Assembly (NCBI GenBank): GCA_023417785.1
Contig: JAEZEH010000003.1
Span: 1-30,152 of the forward strand
From: Bacteroidota bacterium
GTDB lineage: Bacteria > Bacteroidota > Bacteroidia > Cytophagales > Cyclobacteriaceae
Direction: 5' to 3'
DNA length: 30,152 bases
Program-made: the position numbers and the translations under genes
Notes under the pieces: generated by a model
What the model saw: the letters and a program-made list of their open reading frames with translations, nothing else
Databases searched by the model: none
What the model was told of the DNA's origin: nothing
Shown: piece by piece, positions 8,807 to 17,014 of the stretch
Layout: every line of letters starts with the position of its first letter
How positions within the stretch are numbered: the first letter of the stretch is position 1

Positions 8807-9229
8807 TTACACTACCGCAGACACTTGCTCCTTCAACCACTTTCTTGCGGGCTGATCGGCGTTAAAAATGTTCACAGTAAAAACACCTTTGCTCACCTTG
8901 GCGAACCCCTGAAGTGAAAGCTGTGTAAAAATGTTTTCCGACATAATAACTGCCATATCGGTAAGTCCGGCTTGGGCAGCACGAGGGTTCCAGTCTACCT
9001 CATACCATTGATTTGCAGCCTGCCATGGACCGGAAACCTTGCGGTTGTCTACGAGCACCTTTTTGCAGAGAGTTTCCTTAATCACATTCAACAATTCCTC
9101 TGAGCCGCTCTTTACCAGGTCGACGGTGAGGAATCCGTTCCAATCAAGATAGATGAGATTGTTTTCCTTTTCGAAGGTAATGGTAGCGTAGACATCGCCC
9201 CCAGCTGGCCTTTTAAGAACTTTTTTCAT
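8807..9229 (-). CDS. STAS/SEC14-like small protein
   Basis: Cytoplasmic protein of 140 aa. It resembles small Bacteroidota proteins described as STAS/SEC14 or SpoIIAA-like. A beta-strand pair (NNLIYLDWNGFLT) is followed by a helix, then V-L-V-D-N-R-K-V-S-G, then a long helix with W-N-P-R-A-A-Q-A-G-L, then M-A-V-I-M-S and a final helix with A-R-K-W-L. Function is unknown; such proteins are often seen near signalling genes. The ATG at 9229 is the only good start. It converges with the lipocalin gene with no bases between the two stop codons, so the two transcripts must overlap at their ends. Confidence 0.7.
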   Translation of the reverse strand: MKKVLKRPAGGDVYATITFEKENNLIYLDWNGFLTVDLVKSGSEELLNVIKETLCKKVLVDNRKVSGPWQAANQWYEVDWNPRAAQAGLTDMAVIMSENIFTQLSLQGFAKVSKGVFTVNIFNADQPARKWLKEQVSAVV

Positions 9230-10002
9230 ACGTTGAGTTTTAAGTATTTTAGTTCCCGAAATTAGCCCGCTTATTCAATCATAAAGCGGTAAAAAGAATT
9301 GATAAGTTACACACCATCATCATGGATTTATATTGGTGAGTTTGCCCGTTGATGTGATTAAGATGCCACTTGGAAATTCTTAGAAATCATACCGGATAAA
9401 TCAGACATAAAAACTGATGAAAAGTAACCGGACCTTTGAAATTAGAGCGGATTCAGGCACTTGATGATACTACCCTTACCAACACGACAACGGCGTGCCT
9501 ACCCTACAAATAGTTTTCGTAAGTGATGTTCCACGAAACTCGATGTAAGATAAATCAACCACGAAAAAAATACCGAAGCAATTTGTTCATTACAGAACCA
9601 AATCCCGGAAAACCTTGCGCATCCACGGGTTGAGTTCACGCGAAGCGGTGATATCGTCGAATCTGCGAAGCCGCTCTTCGCGGGGCAAACAGACGGAGTG
9701 GATTCTTCATGCATGGGCGAACTCCACGGCATTTATCGGCGGCTTACTGAAGCCACAGCAACTTTGTATTTGATTAAGATCCTATCGTACCGGATCCAGT
9801 CCAGTCTTGGTTGTACGCCCATTGTTCACCGACATGAAGGTATTAGTTAAGTTTCGTCTAATTATCAACGAATTCTCCACATATTTCTTTTTCCGGGTGG
9901 GTGAGTCAAATTCATCTGATATCCAATGGCTTATTTTTTTCCTGACAAATTTTCAAACCTGGCGGCAAAATCAAATATTGATCTTTCCGTTACCTTTCGG
10001 TC
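9230..10002. other. long stretch without a supported gene
   Basis: About 770 bases with no convincing coding sequence. Short open frames exist on both strands (for example 9499-9732 reverse and 9807-10028 forward), but their translations are Ser/Cys-rich or Phe-rich and lack any family pattern. I saw no tRNA-like cloverleaf, no IS-type terminal repeats and no strong terminator. It could hold regulatory sequence for the neighbouring genes or the eroded remains of one. Confidence 0.4.
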
Positions 10003-10209
10003 ATGAAAGCAGTAATAACAGTCTCTGAAACCGAACTTCAAAATAAGGATACACTACAGGCCCAGTTACAGAAGCTTGTCAATCAACAAGAAAAAAAGGG
10101 CATTATAGAATATAAGCCCAAGGCCAAAAAAACCACCGAAGTGATTCGCATTCTTCGCGAGAACAGTATCGGGTACCAGATCACTTTCGATTCAGGCACA
10201 GAAGGTTAG
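10003..10209 (+). CDS. small hypothetical protein
   Basis: Open frame of 68 codons starting with ATG and encoding a soluble, Lys/Glu/Gln-rich protein: MKAVITVSETEL, a long polar helix with QLQKLVNQQEKKG, then a basic segment and I-R-I-L-R-E-N-S-I-G-Y-Q-I-T-F-D. The beta-helix-helix-beta pattern and balanced composition look like a real protein, unlike the other short frames nearby. I do not recognise a family. It stands alone, with 125 bases to the next gene. It could be a small nucleic-acid-binding or antitoxin-like protein, but nothing shows this directly. Confidence 0.4.
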   Translation: MKAVITVSETELQNKDTLQAQLQKLVNQQEKKGIIEYKPKAKKTTEVIRILRENSIGYQITFDSGTEG

Positions 10210-10334
10210 GCTTCATATCTTCGTTCCGGGGACTTTCGAGGCTGATTCATCATCGCCCGGACTGCTCCACATAAGGCGAGCAGAAAACCTGATCTGTAGG
10301 GCTGGCTTTGCTTTTGTGTCCTCCGTCTACACAT

Positions 10335-11408
10335 ATGAAACTATACACATGTTCCCGGTGCGGGACACTGGTTTACTTCGAAAATTCCGTCTGTCTTAAC
10401 TGCTCGGGTGATCTGGGGTTTGATGCGACCTCCCTTGACATGTTTTCGGTAACAGAACACGAATCGGGGGCTTGCGTCTGTGAAGGGCAGGCTAAGGCTG
10501 TTTATTTCTGCGCCAATCATGTTTATGGAACGTGTAACTGGCTGGTTTCCCGCCGGGATGATTTCTGCACCGCGTGCGCCCTGAACAGAACTATTCCTTC
10601 ACTTTCGTCAGACAATCTAATCAGATGGAAACAAATCGAGGTGGCAAAGCACCGCCTGGTGTACTCACTATTGCGTTTGAAACTTCCCGTTAAACCAAAA
10701 AGGGAGGACGAAAGAACGGGGATCGCATTCGATTTTCTGGCCGATGTGTCACAGGAAAACCGGGTAATGACCGGTCACAACAATGGGGTGATCACACTCA
10801 ACATTGAAGAGGCCGACGAAGCAGAACGGGTTCGCAATAAACTGGATCTGGGCGAGAAGTACCGTACGCTGCTGGGTCATTTTCGTCATGAGGTAGGACA
10901 TCATTATTGGAACGTATTGATTGCGGACACTCAATCCCACGGTCCGTTTCGCGAACTTTTCGGAGATGAAAGTCAGAATTACAATGATGCATTACGGCGA
11001 TATTATGAGGCTGGACCAGGCAAAGAATGGTCGGATAACTTCATCAGCCCGTACGCAACCTCGCATCCCTGGGAAGACTGGGCGGAAACATGGGCGCATT
11101 ACATGCATCTGATGGATACGATGGAGACGGCTTATTTTTTCGGCATTGGCATCCATCCGCTAAAGGGTGAAAGTATTCATGCCGATCTGAAAGAGGATCC
11201 GCATTCAATCGATGATTTTCAAGCTGTATTTGATAAGTGGCTGCCGCTTTCATTCGCCTTGACCAGTCTTAACCGGTCCATGGGTCACAACGACTTTTAC
11301 CCGTTTGTGATCGCCCCAAAAGTGGTTAAAAAATTATCCTTTATACATCGGATTTTGTCGAAAGCAAGGTTGAAAGCGGTGTCCTCCGCAGATTCGCAAA
11401 TACATTGA
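10335..11408 (+). CDS. zinc-ribbon metallopeptidase (Peptidase_Mx-like)
   Basis: Putative zinc metallopeptidase of 357 aa. The N-terminal zinc ribbon uses Cys6/Cys9 and Cys20/Cys23, and a second Cys-rich stretch follows, including Y-F-C-A-N-H and F-C-T-A-C-A. The catalytic centre is R-H-E-V-G-H-H (His185, Glu186, His189), and a downstream E-D-W-A-E-T-W-A-H-Y offers a third ligand. This pairing of an N-terminal zinc ribbon with HExxH is typical of the family often labelled putative zinc-binding peptidase. No signal peptide, so it is cytoplasmic. The ATG at 10335 was chosen because it starts directly before the ribbon (MKLYTCSRCG). Its substrate is unknown, and it appears to be monocistronic. 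Confidence 0.85.
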   Translation: MKLYTCSRCGTLVYFENSVCLNCSGDLGFDATSLDMFSVTEHESGACVCEGQAKAVYFCANHVYGTCNWLVSRRDDFCTACALNRTIPSLSSDNLIRWKQIEVAKHRLVYSLLRLKLPVKPKREDERTGIAFDFLADVSQENRVMTGHNNGVITLNIEEADEAERVRNKLDLGEKYRTLLGHFRHEVGHHYWNVLIADTQSHGPFRELFGDESQNYNDALRRYYEAGPGKEWSDNFISPYATSHPWEDWAETWAHYMHLMDTMETAYFFGIGIHPLKGESIHADLKEDPHSIDDFQAVFDKWLPLSFALTSLNRSMGHNDFYPFVIAPKVVKKLSFIHRILSKARLKAVSSADSQIH

Positions 11409-11531
11409 CAGAATACGCCAAAATAAGGTGATTAACCTGCATGACGAAACTTTGTCACCTGTTTGGAAGTCGGAAAGAATCCAAGATAAATCAGTCCATT
11501 TAATCGGGTTGCGTTTGTTCATCTCTCGTTT

Positions 11532-11547
11532 GGAATACGTATATTCC
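11532..11547. promoter_or_regulatory. short palindrome upstream of the CHASE histidine kinase
   Basis: GGAATA-cgta-TATTCC, a perfect 6-bp inverted repeat just before the point where the kinase reading frame opens. It could be a regulator-binding site, but a repeat this short can occur by chance. Confidence 0.2.
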
Positions 11548-11621
11548 TGTAACTAACCATATTCGAAATCAAAAACCAACGACCTATATTAGCCGGCGCA
11601 CTGGTCTTCATTGCGTTTGCG

Positions 11622-13826
11622 TTGCTCACGCAATACCTGGCGTATCAGCGCATCATGATTCAAAAAGAGAATCAGCGCAGAATGGTTATTCAGGAAGCGA
11701 ACACAATCAAAGACCGTTTCCAGATCTTATTGAGGAACAGCCTGGCAGCGACGAAAACGCTGGCCTTTATTACGCAGAAGTACGGTATTAAGAATGATTT
11801 TGATTCCGTGGCAGCCACCATACTCGATGCCAACGAACTTATCGACGCGGTTCAGCTCACGAATAAAGGGGTTATCACGCACGTTTATCCATTGAAGAAC
11901 AATGAATCCGCCATTGGCCTGGATTTGTTTACTGATTCACTTCGCCGGGTCGAGGCTTTGAAATCTGTCGAAAAGAGGGAACTGTTTTTCGCCGGTCCAT
12001 TTGAATTATTCCAGGGGGGCACTGCTGTAGTCGGGAGACTACCTATGTTTGACGGAAACTCATTCTCCGGCTTTGCCGCGGTCATTGTTCGCTTCCAATC
12101 ATTGCTTGCAGCATGTGGAATTGACAACGAAAGTCCGCAGTTTGCTTACCAACTCACCAAACTAAATCCACATACAGGCAATAATGAATTCTTTCTGCCT
12201 GCTACAGCAAAGCTACTTCCTGAAAGCTCCTACTCTGTTGAGATCCCGGATGGTGAATGGGTGCTTACGGTGGGGCCAAAAGATCCGCAAACGCTGACTC
12301 CTGCCACCCTGATCTTTGCATTCCTGGGTCTTCTGCTCGCCGGAACCGCGGGCACATTTTCCTGGTATCTCGTTCAACAGCCGGAAAAGCTTAACAGGCT
12401 CGTGCGTCTGAAAATCTCCGAGATTGAAAAACAAAGGGAAGTCACGTATACCACCCTGGAAAGAATCAGCGACGCATTCATCGCAGTCGATAATCGTTGG
12501 TGCTATACGTACATAAATAAAAAGGCAGAAGAAATGCTGAATAAGCGTTCCGGTTCTTTAATCGGACAAAATATCTGGAAGGAGCTCCCGGGCATGGAAG
12601 CTTCACCCTTTTACAAGGCATGTCATCAGGCACTTGAAAAGCAGGAGTACGTACAACTTGAAGAATTCTATGAGCCGAATCAACGCTGGCTTGAACACCA
12701 TATTTACCCATCGCGCGACGGTCTGTCGATTTACTTCCGCGATATCACCGATGCCAAAGAAGCTGCACAAAAGCTGGAAGCCAGTGAAAAGTATTTCCGT
12801 ACACTGATCGAAAAGTCTATGGATGGTCTCATCTTAATGGACGGTGCTGACAACGTAACTTTCGTGAGCCCCTCGGTCGGGCGTATCACCGGCCATGGGC
12901 AATCGGACATGATTGGTCGGAAGATAGCTGACTTTCTTTCAGAAGGAGACGCGTCAGTTGTCAACGAATCGTTGAGCCATTTGTCCGCAAAACCAGGGAA
13001 TTATGAGGAAATTGAATTTCAATACAAGCACAAGGGCGGCTATCCGATCTGGCTGGAGGGTACTTTTACCAACCACCTCGAAGACGCAAGCATCCAGGCA
13101 ATCGTTTTCAATTTTCACGAAGTAACAAGCCGTATCGAAGTTGAACGAAGCTTGCGTGAACATACCGAGGAAATACAAAAGCTTTCAGGCTATCTGCAAA
13201 ATGTCCGCGAAGAAGAGCGCACTGCTATTGCCCGCGAAATTCACGACGTACTCGGGCAACAATTGACGGCGCTGAAGATGGACGCCTCATGGCTAATAAA
13301 AAACGCCACCACTGGAAAATCCATCGAACGTCTCGATGGAATGATTTCACTAATTGATGAAACCATTAGAACGGTCCGAAAAATATCGACCGAACTCAGG
13401 CCTGGCATTCTGGATGATTTCGGGCTTGCTGCGGCGATAGAATGGCAAGCCACTGAGTTCAAAAAAAACACCGGGATAGAGACAACGATTCGGGTACCCG
13501 AAACCCTGCCTCCGATCAGTGAAAGTCTTGCAACCAATATTTTCAGGATCTATCAGGAATCGCTGACCAATATTGCGCGGCATGCTGAGGCAACCTTCGT
13601 GTCTACCGAACTTGCGATGTATGAAAATGACCTTCAGCTTACCGTGCGGGATAATGGCAAAGGGATCGACCTCGAACTTGCAAAAGAGAAAAAAAGCCTG
13701 GGTCTGATAGGGATGCGCGAACGTGCCCGGATGTTTAACGCCGATCTCATAATAAAAAACAACGTACCTTCGGGAACTGTTATACGGCTAAAGGTTCCCC
13801 TGGAGAATTGTATCGTTACAATATGA
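11622..13826 (+). CDS. CHASE-PAS-PAS sensor histidine kinase (NarL-type partner)
   Basis: Membrane sensor kinase. A CHASE-like extracytoplasmic domain spans about residues 20-220, with a second TM helix at about 226-250 and PAS domains at about 275-380 and 386-505. A HisKA_3 dimerisation helix carries His541 in REIHDVLGQQL, and the HATPase has an N-box (Q-E-S-L-T-N-I-A-R-H) and Asp677 in DNGKGI. HisKA_3 kinases pair with NarL/LuxR-type regulators, and one follows with an ATGA overlap at 13823-13826. Numbering is from TTG 11622. This start would cut the first TM helix, because the frame stays open to a stop at 11550 and encodes PILAGALVFIAFALLTQ just upstream with no ATG, GTG or TTG. The true start is probably a non-standard codon near 11559. 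Confidence 0.9.
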   Translation: MLTQYLAYQRIMIQKENQRRMVIQEANTIKDRFQILLRNSLAATKTLAFITQKYGIKNDFDSVAATILDANELIDAVQLTNKGVITHVYPLKNNESAIGLDLFTDSLRRVEALKSVEKRELFFAGPFELFQGGTAVVGRLPMFDGNSFSGFAAVIVRFQSLLAACGIDNESPQFAYQLTKLNPHTGNNEFFLPATAKLLPESSYSVEIPDGEWVLTVGPKDPQTLTPATLIFAFLGLLLAGTAGTFSWYLVQQPEKLNRLVRLKISEIEKQREVTYTTLERISDAFIAVDNRWCYTYINKKAEEMLNKRSGSLIGQNIWKELPGMEASPFYKACHQALEKQEYVQLEEFYEPNQRWLEHHIYPSRDGLSIYFRDITDAKEAAQKLEASEKYFRTLIEKSMDGLILMDGADNVTFVSPSVGRITGHGQSDMIGRKIADFLSEGDASVVNESLSHLSAKPGNYEEIEFQYKHKGGYPIWLEGTFTNHLEDASIQAIVFNFHEVTSRIEVERSLREHTEEIQKLSGYLQNVREEERTAIAREIHDVLGQQLTALKMDASWLIKNATTGKSIERLDGMISLIDETIRTVRKISTELRPGILDDFGLAAAIEWQATEFKKNTGIETTIRVPETLPPISESLATNIFRIYQESLTNIARHAEATFVSTELAMYENDLQLTVRDNGKGIDLELAKEKKSLGLIGMRERARMFNADLIIKNNVPSGTVIRLKVPLENCIVTI

Positions 13827-14449
13827 ACATTCTGATCGCTGATGACCACGCAATTGTCCGAAAAGGACTCATCCAACTACTTTCAGAAGGGTTTTCGGAG
13901 ATTACTGTTTTTGAAGCGTTGAATAGTTCAGAGGTTATGGCTCAGATTCGCAACCAACAACTCGACATTATACTGATGGACATCTCCATGCCGGGACGCA
14001 ACGGCATCGAGACATTGAAACAAATCCGACTAGAAGGCGTGCGTACCCCTGTGCTTATGCTCAGTATGCATCCGGAAGAACAATATGCATTACGATCCCT
14101 GAAAGCTGGTGCTTCGGGTTTCATAAATAAGGAATCGGCGACCGTTGAACTCCTTTCGGCGGTCAGGAAGGTTCTGGCCGGCGGAAAGTATATCTCGCCT
14201 TCAGTAGCCGAAAAACTTGCGGAGGCTGTCAGTGAAAAAGGAACGCTGCCCGGCCACGAACATCTGTCGGATCGTGAAATGGAAGTTCTTCAGCAGATCG
14301 CCGGGGGCAAAACGGTTTCTGAGATCGCCCAGGAGCTTTCGTTAAGCGTGAATACCATAAGCACGTATCGCACACGTTTGTTGGAAAAGCTGCAGCTTAA
14401 TAACAATGCTGAGCTCACACGATATGCCATCGAAAACAACCTTGTGTGA
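13823..14449 (+). CDS. NarL/LuxR-family response regulator
   Basis: Response regulator of 208 aa. The receiver has Asp7/Asp8 in IADDH, the phosphorylated Asp53 in LMDISMPG, the T/S switch in LMLSM and Lys in F-I-N-K-E. The C-terminal LuxR-type HTH (about 146-203) has L-S-D-R-E-M-E-V-L, then K-T-V-S-E-I-A, then L-S-V-N-T-I-S-T-Y. The ATG overlaps the kinase stop in ATGA, so the two proteins are co-translated and form a cognate pair. Its DNA targets are unknown. A dyad immediately after its stop codon (14453-14472) could be one. Confidence 0.95.
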   Translation: MNILIADDHAIVRKGLIQLLSEGFSEITVFEALNSSEVMAQIRNQQLDIILMDISMPGRNGIETLKQIRLEGVRTPVLMLSMHPEEQYALRSLKAGASGFINKESATVELLSAVRKVLAGGKYISPSVAEKLAEAVSEKGTLPGHEHLSDREMEVLQQIAGGKTVSEIAQELSLSVNTISTYRTRLLEKLQLNNNAELTRYAIENNLV

Positions 14450-14452
14450 GCT

Positions 14453-14472
14453 TTTGTAGTACAAACCACTAC
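14453..14472. promoter_or_regulatory. overlapping dyads downstream of the LuxR regulator
   Basis: TTTGTA-g-TACAAA (14453-14465) overlaps GTAGT-acaaacc-ACTAC (14456-14472). It lies in the 100-base gap before the next receiver gene. It may be a binding site of the preceding regulator or of another protein, or a weak 3' hairpin. It has no T-run, so a simple terminator is unlikely. Confidence 0.25.
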
Positions 14473-14549
14473 ATACCAATCATCAATCATCCTATAAAAA
14501 ATACCCGGCCATCATTCGAACTTTGACGTTGAAGTCAATAACTGAATAA

Positions 14550-14972
14550 ATGGCAGAGCCTAACACATCAGAGCCGCTCCGCGTGGTAACAGTAGACGAC
14601 TCACCACTGATTGTGAATCGTATCCAACAACTCATTATGGATATTCCGGGAGTAGAACTGAGGGGAAAAGCCGGGACTATTGCTGAAGCGCTTGCGATAA
14701 TAGACGCGGAGCAGCCTGATGTCATTCTGATGGATATTCATCTGGCGCAAGACAAACCAAAAAGTGGTATTGATTTACTTCACATCGTATCACGAATGTA
14801 TCCCCGGATCAAGATAATTATGCTTACCAACCTTACCGACTCTTCCTATCAAATCATGTGCAAATCATCAGGAGCCTATATGTTTCTCGACAAGTCAAAC
14901 GACTTCGAAAAAATCCCCGGGATCCTGATGGAGATTCGCAGTCAGGGTGAAGTTCTGCAACACGGGGTATGA
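14550..14972 (+). CDS. single-domain response regulator receiver
   Basis: CheY-like receiver of 140 aa with no output domain. An acidic pair sits in V-T-V-D-D-S-P, the phosphorylatable Asp62 in V-I-L-M-D-I-H-L, the Thr switch in I-M-L-T-N, and a Lys in F-L-D-K-S-N-D-F. Single receivers act by protein contact or as phosphate shuttles. It follows the CHASE kinase and LuxR regulator in the same direction after a 100-base gap, so it probably joins the same signalling route, perhaps as a competing phosphate acceptor. That role is inferred from position. Confidence 0.9.
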   Translation: MAEPNTSEPLRVVTVDDSPLIVNRIQQLIMDIPGVELRGKAGTIAEALAIIDAEQPDVILMDIHLAQDKPKSGIDLLHIVSRMYPRIKIIMLTNLTDSSYQIMCKSSGAYMFLDKSNDFEKIPGILMEIRSQGEVLQHGV

Positions 14973-15019
14973 ACCCGAAAACAATCTGAAACCAAAGCAT
15001 TAAACCAGTTATAAACGCT

Positions 15020-15418
15020 ATGATTCCTACGGTTACGATCATGTTGATTGATGACGAGTCTATCAATAATTTCATAAGTACGAAGATCATTCAACAATTC
15101 AACCCAAGATGCAATGTGATCGCCTACACGCGTGTTAAAGATGCGCTGGAACATTTACAGCGTGAAGATCTTCCCGATCTGATTTTGCTCGATATCAATA
15201 TGCCCGGAATGAACGGCTGGGACTTCCTGGATCGTTACTCAGAATTCACCGATTCGCTGCAGCAAAGATGCCCTGTTGTAATGCTCACATCTTCTGTTAA
15301 CCAACACGATATGCAAAGATCAAGAGGTTATCGGGCTGTGACCGGTTTTATTTCGAAACCCCTGACAGTTGAAGCTTTGGAACAGATGCTCTGTCCGCAA
15401 CAAAGGTCGTCGCTCTAA
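15020..15418 (+). CDS. single-domain response regulator receiver (Rcp1/CheY-like)
   Basis: Receiver-only protein of 132 aa, typical of Bacteroidota: I-M-L-I-D-D-E-S at the start, phosphorylatable Asp58 in I-L-L-D-I-N-M-P-G-M-N-G-W, V-V-M-L-T-S-S for the switch Ser/Thr, and the conserved Lys in F-I-S-K-P-L. It lies 47 bases downstream of another receiver in the same direction and closes the signalling block. It shares few surface residues with that neighbour, so the two are not a recent duplication. Confidence 0.92.
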   Translation: MIPTVTIMLIDDESINNFISTKIIQQFNPRCNVIAYTRVKDALEHLQREDLPDLILLDINMPGMNGWDFLDRYSEFTDSLQQRCPVVMLTSSVNQHDMQRSRGYRAVTGFISKPLTVEALEQMLCPQQRSSL

Positions 15419-15430
15419 TCCGGATCCAAA

Positions 15431-15883
15431 TTACTCTATGCTTACAACAAACGTGTCAGGAGGCACTTCGGGCATAATGCAGATCCGGTTTAATCTGTCG
15501 GGCCGAACGTTGTTACCGACCTGCAAAACGATAGAGGATCCAACATGATTGATTGAACTGGAATCACCGTAATGCCTTACCGTTACTATGAGCTTTGTGT
15601 CTTCAAACCAGCTTCGCCTGATTTTCATGGTAAACAGTTTCGACTCACTTTTCGGGAGAACGGCACATCGGAATTCGTAATCGGATTTCACCTGAACATC
15701 GTAAAAGAACAAATCAGTAGAATTTGAAATACGAAAAGTGTAAACCAGGTCAATGGCCTGTGATCTCACGACCAGCAAATAAAAGAGAACCGGTATGGAA
15801 AGTATGATTCCATAAATTGCCGGAAGGTATCGACGCCAGACGCTGAAAAGTCTCGCGACCGCGTCGTCATTTAAGATGTCCAT
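15431..15883 (-). CDS. membrane-anchored hypothetical protein
   Basis: Protein of 150 aa with a short cytoplasmic N-terminus and one TM helix at about residues 19-39 (LPAIYGIILSIPVLFYLLVV). A beta-rich domain follows, probably periplasmic and immunoglobulin-like, with strands such as L-V-Y-T-F-R-I-S-N-S-T and K-L-F-T-M-K-I-R. The arrangement faintly recalls the C-terminal part of CcoG/FixG proteins, but no cysteine or iron-sulphur motif is present. I do not recognise the family. It converges with the receiver gene, with 12 bases between the stops. Confidence 0.55.
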   Translation of the reverse strand: MDILNDDAVARLFSVWRRYLPAIYGIILSIPVLFYLLVVRSQAIDLVYTFRISNSTDLFFYDVQVKSDYEFRCAVLPKSESKLFTMKIRRSWFEDTKLIVTVRHYGDSSSINHVGSSIVLQVGNNVRPDRLNRICIMPEVPPDTFVVSIE

Positions 15884-15967
15884 AATGCCTAACGTTATAT
15901 AATGTCGAACTGTAAATTGTACGGTCCGCCTGAAAACAAATAATTCAGTCTCCCTTCATGTTCGCGA

Positions 15968-16450
15968 TCACGCGATGGACACGAGCGTAAAAAGGGAGTT
16001 CCTCTTCTTTGCAAAGAACTGTCTGCCATGATCGGTCAACGAGATAATGATGCAACCGTGCTGATGTTCCATTCTCACCATAGCAAGTTTTTCAAGCTGG
16101 ATCACGATATCCAGGTTGGTAGCATATTCATTAATTTTGTTCTGGAAGATTTCCCCCAGATCCATTGCCCCACCCGAATCAAGAAGACTTCCGATGATTT
16201 GCCGAAGTTTATTCCGGATGAAGGTCGGGGCCACCTCTTCTATACCAGCGACCGTGATGCGACAGGAAACAAGGTTATCCTGGAAGATCCAGCGCTCTCT
16301 GATCCAGTTCTTCTCCAACAGGTATTCACTTATCGCAACGGGATCAACATTGTGCAAAACAGCGACAGCATTGATGGCGTAAGCTACGTTCGGACCTTTG
16401 ACATACTCCTGAAATAGATAGCGAAGTATTGCTCTAATCGCTTTGTTCAT
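15968..16450 (-). CDS. hypothetical protein with two winged-helix-like halves
   Basis: Protein of 160 aa from the ATG at 16450 (MNKAIRAIL); an upstream extension to 16537 has no better start. Each half ends in the same way: I-S-E-Y-L-L-E-K-N-W-I followed by R-I-T-V-A-G-I-E near residue 70, and a helix region followed by I-S-L-T-D-H-G-R-Q-F-F near the end. The helix-strand-(I/L)T-x-x-G pattern is typical of winged-helix folds, so a tandem winged-helix protein is possible. No known family was recognised. It is transcribed toward the other unknown reverse-strand gene, with 84 bases between them. Confidence 0.55.
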   Translation of the reverse strand: MNKAIRAILRYLFQEYVKGPNVAYAINAVAVLHNVDPVAISEYLLEKNWIRERWIFQDNLVSCRITVAGIEEVAPTFIRNKLRQIIGSLLDSGGAMDLGEIFQNKINEYATNLDIVIQLEKLAMVRMEHQHGCIIISLTDHGRQFFAKKRNSLFTLVSIA

Positions 16451-17014
16451 GACAACGGTTAATGGCGAACAACAATATAGCAAATAGTTCAACCCGCACA
16501 GTAGAAATTTTTCCGGAATTTGTTTCCGGCGGTCCAAATTCTATTAGTTACCCGCCTGGTGGGTTCGTGCCCTATGTTCAAAATTTCGGGAATTCAGGAG
16601 TTGGTGTGGTCTTCTTCATGAAAACCTTACTTTTCCGGGTAGTTATATAATAAAAATCAGCCTTTTCAAGCCTCCGGTTCTTCACATCCGTTCGACGGGC
16701 GATTCCGTTGCTCACGCCACGTCACATTCACTTGTCGGTTAAACAGGAAATCTATTCCGTTAAAAGATGCCGGGCGGGATTTATCCGACAAATGAAGGTC
16801 GCTTCGACCAGCTGACAATTCAAACGATAGTCCGCATATTCCGGAGAGGAGGTAAAAGCCTTCGGAAAATAGCGTTTATCTAACTCAATCACATTACGCG
16901 AGACCTTACATGTGTACACCCGACGGGCATCGCATACTTTTAACCCTACGGCTATGTGTTGAAATTGCCGCGCATTTAAAAAATCAATTTCAACAAAAGT
17001 CCACGGTAAAAACG
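16451..17014. other. intergenic stretch upstream of the first lyase-like lipoprotein
   Basis: About 560 bases between a reverse-strand gene and a forward one, so it should hold two outward promoters. A short forward frame at 16462-16650 lacks family features. No strong -7 box, terminator or long repeat was found. Confidence 0.35.

Noticed and set aside
9499..9732. Reverse-strand open frame of 77 codons
   Set aside because: The translation is Ser/Cys/Phe-rich without any family pattern or neighbour support, and nothing marks its start.
9807..10028. Forward open frame of 73 codons
   Set aside because: Phe-rich, irregular translation that overlaps the better-looking small gene at 10003 in another frame.
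16462..16650. Forward open frame of 62 codons in the gap before the first lipoprotein
   Set aside because: Starts very near the divergent gene and shows no recognisable domain, signal peptide or conserved pattern.
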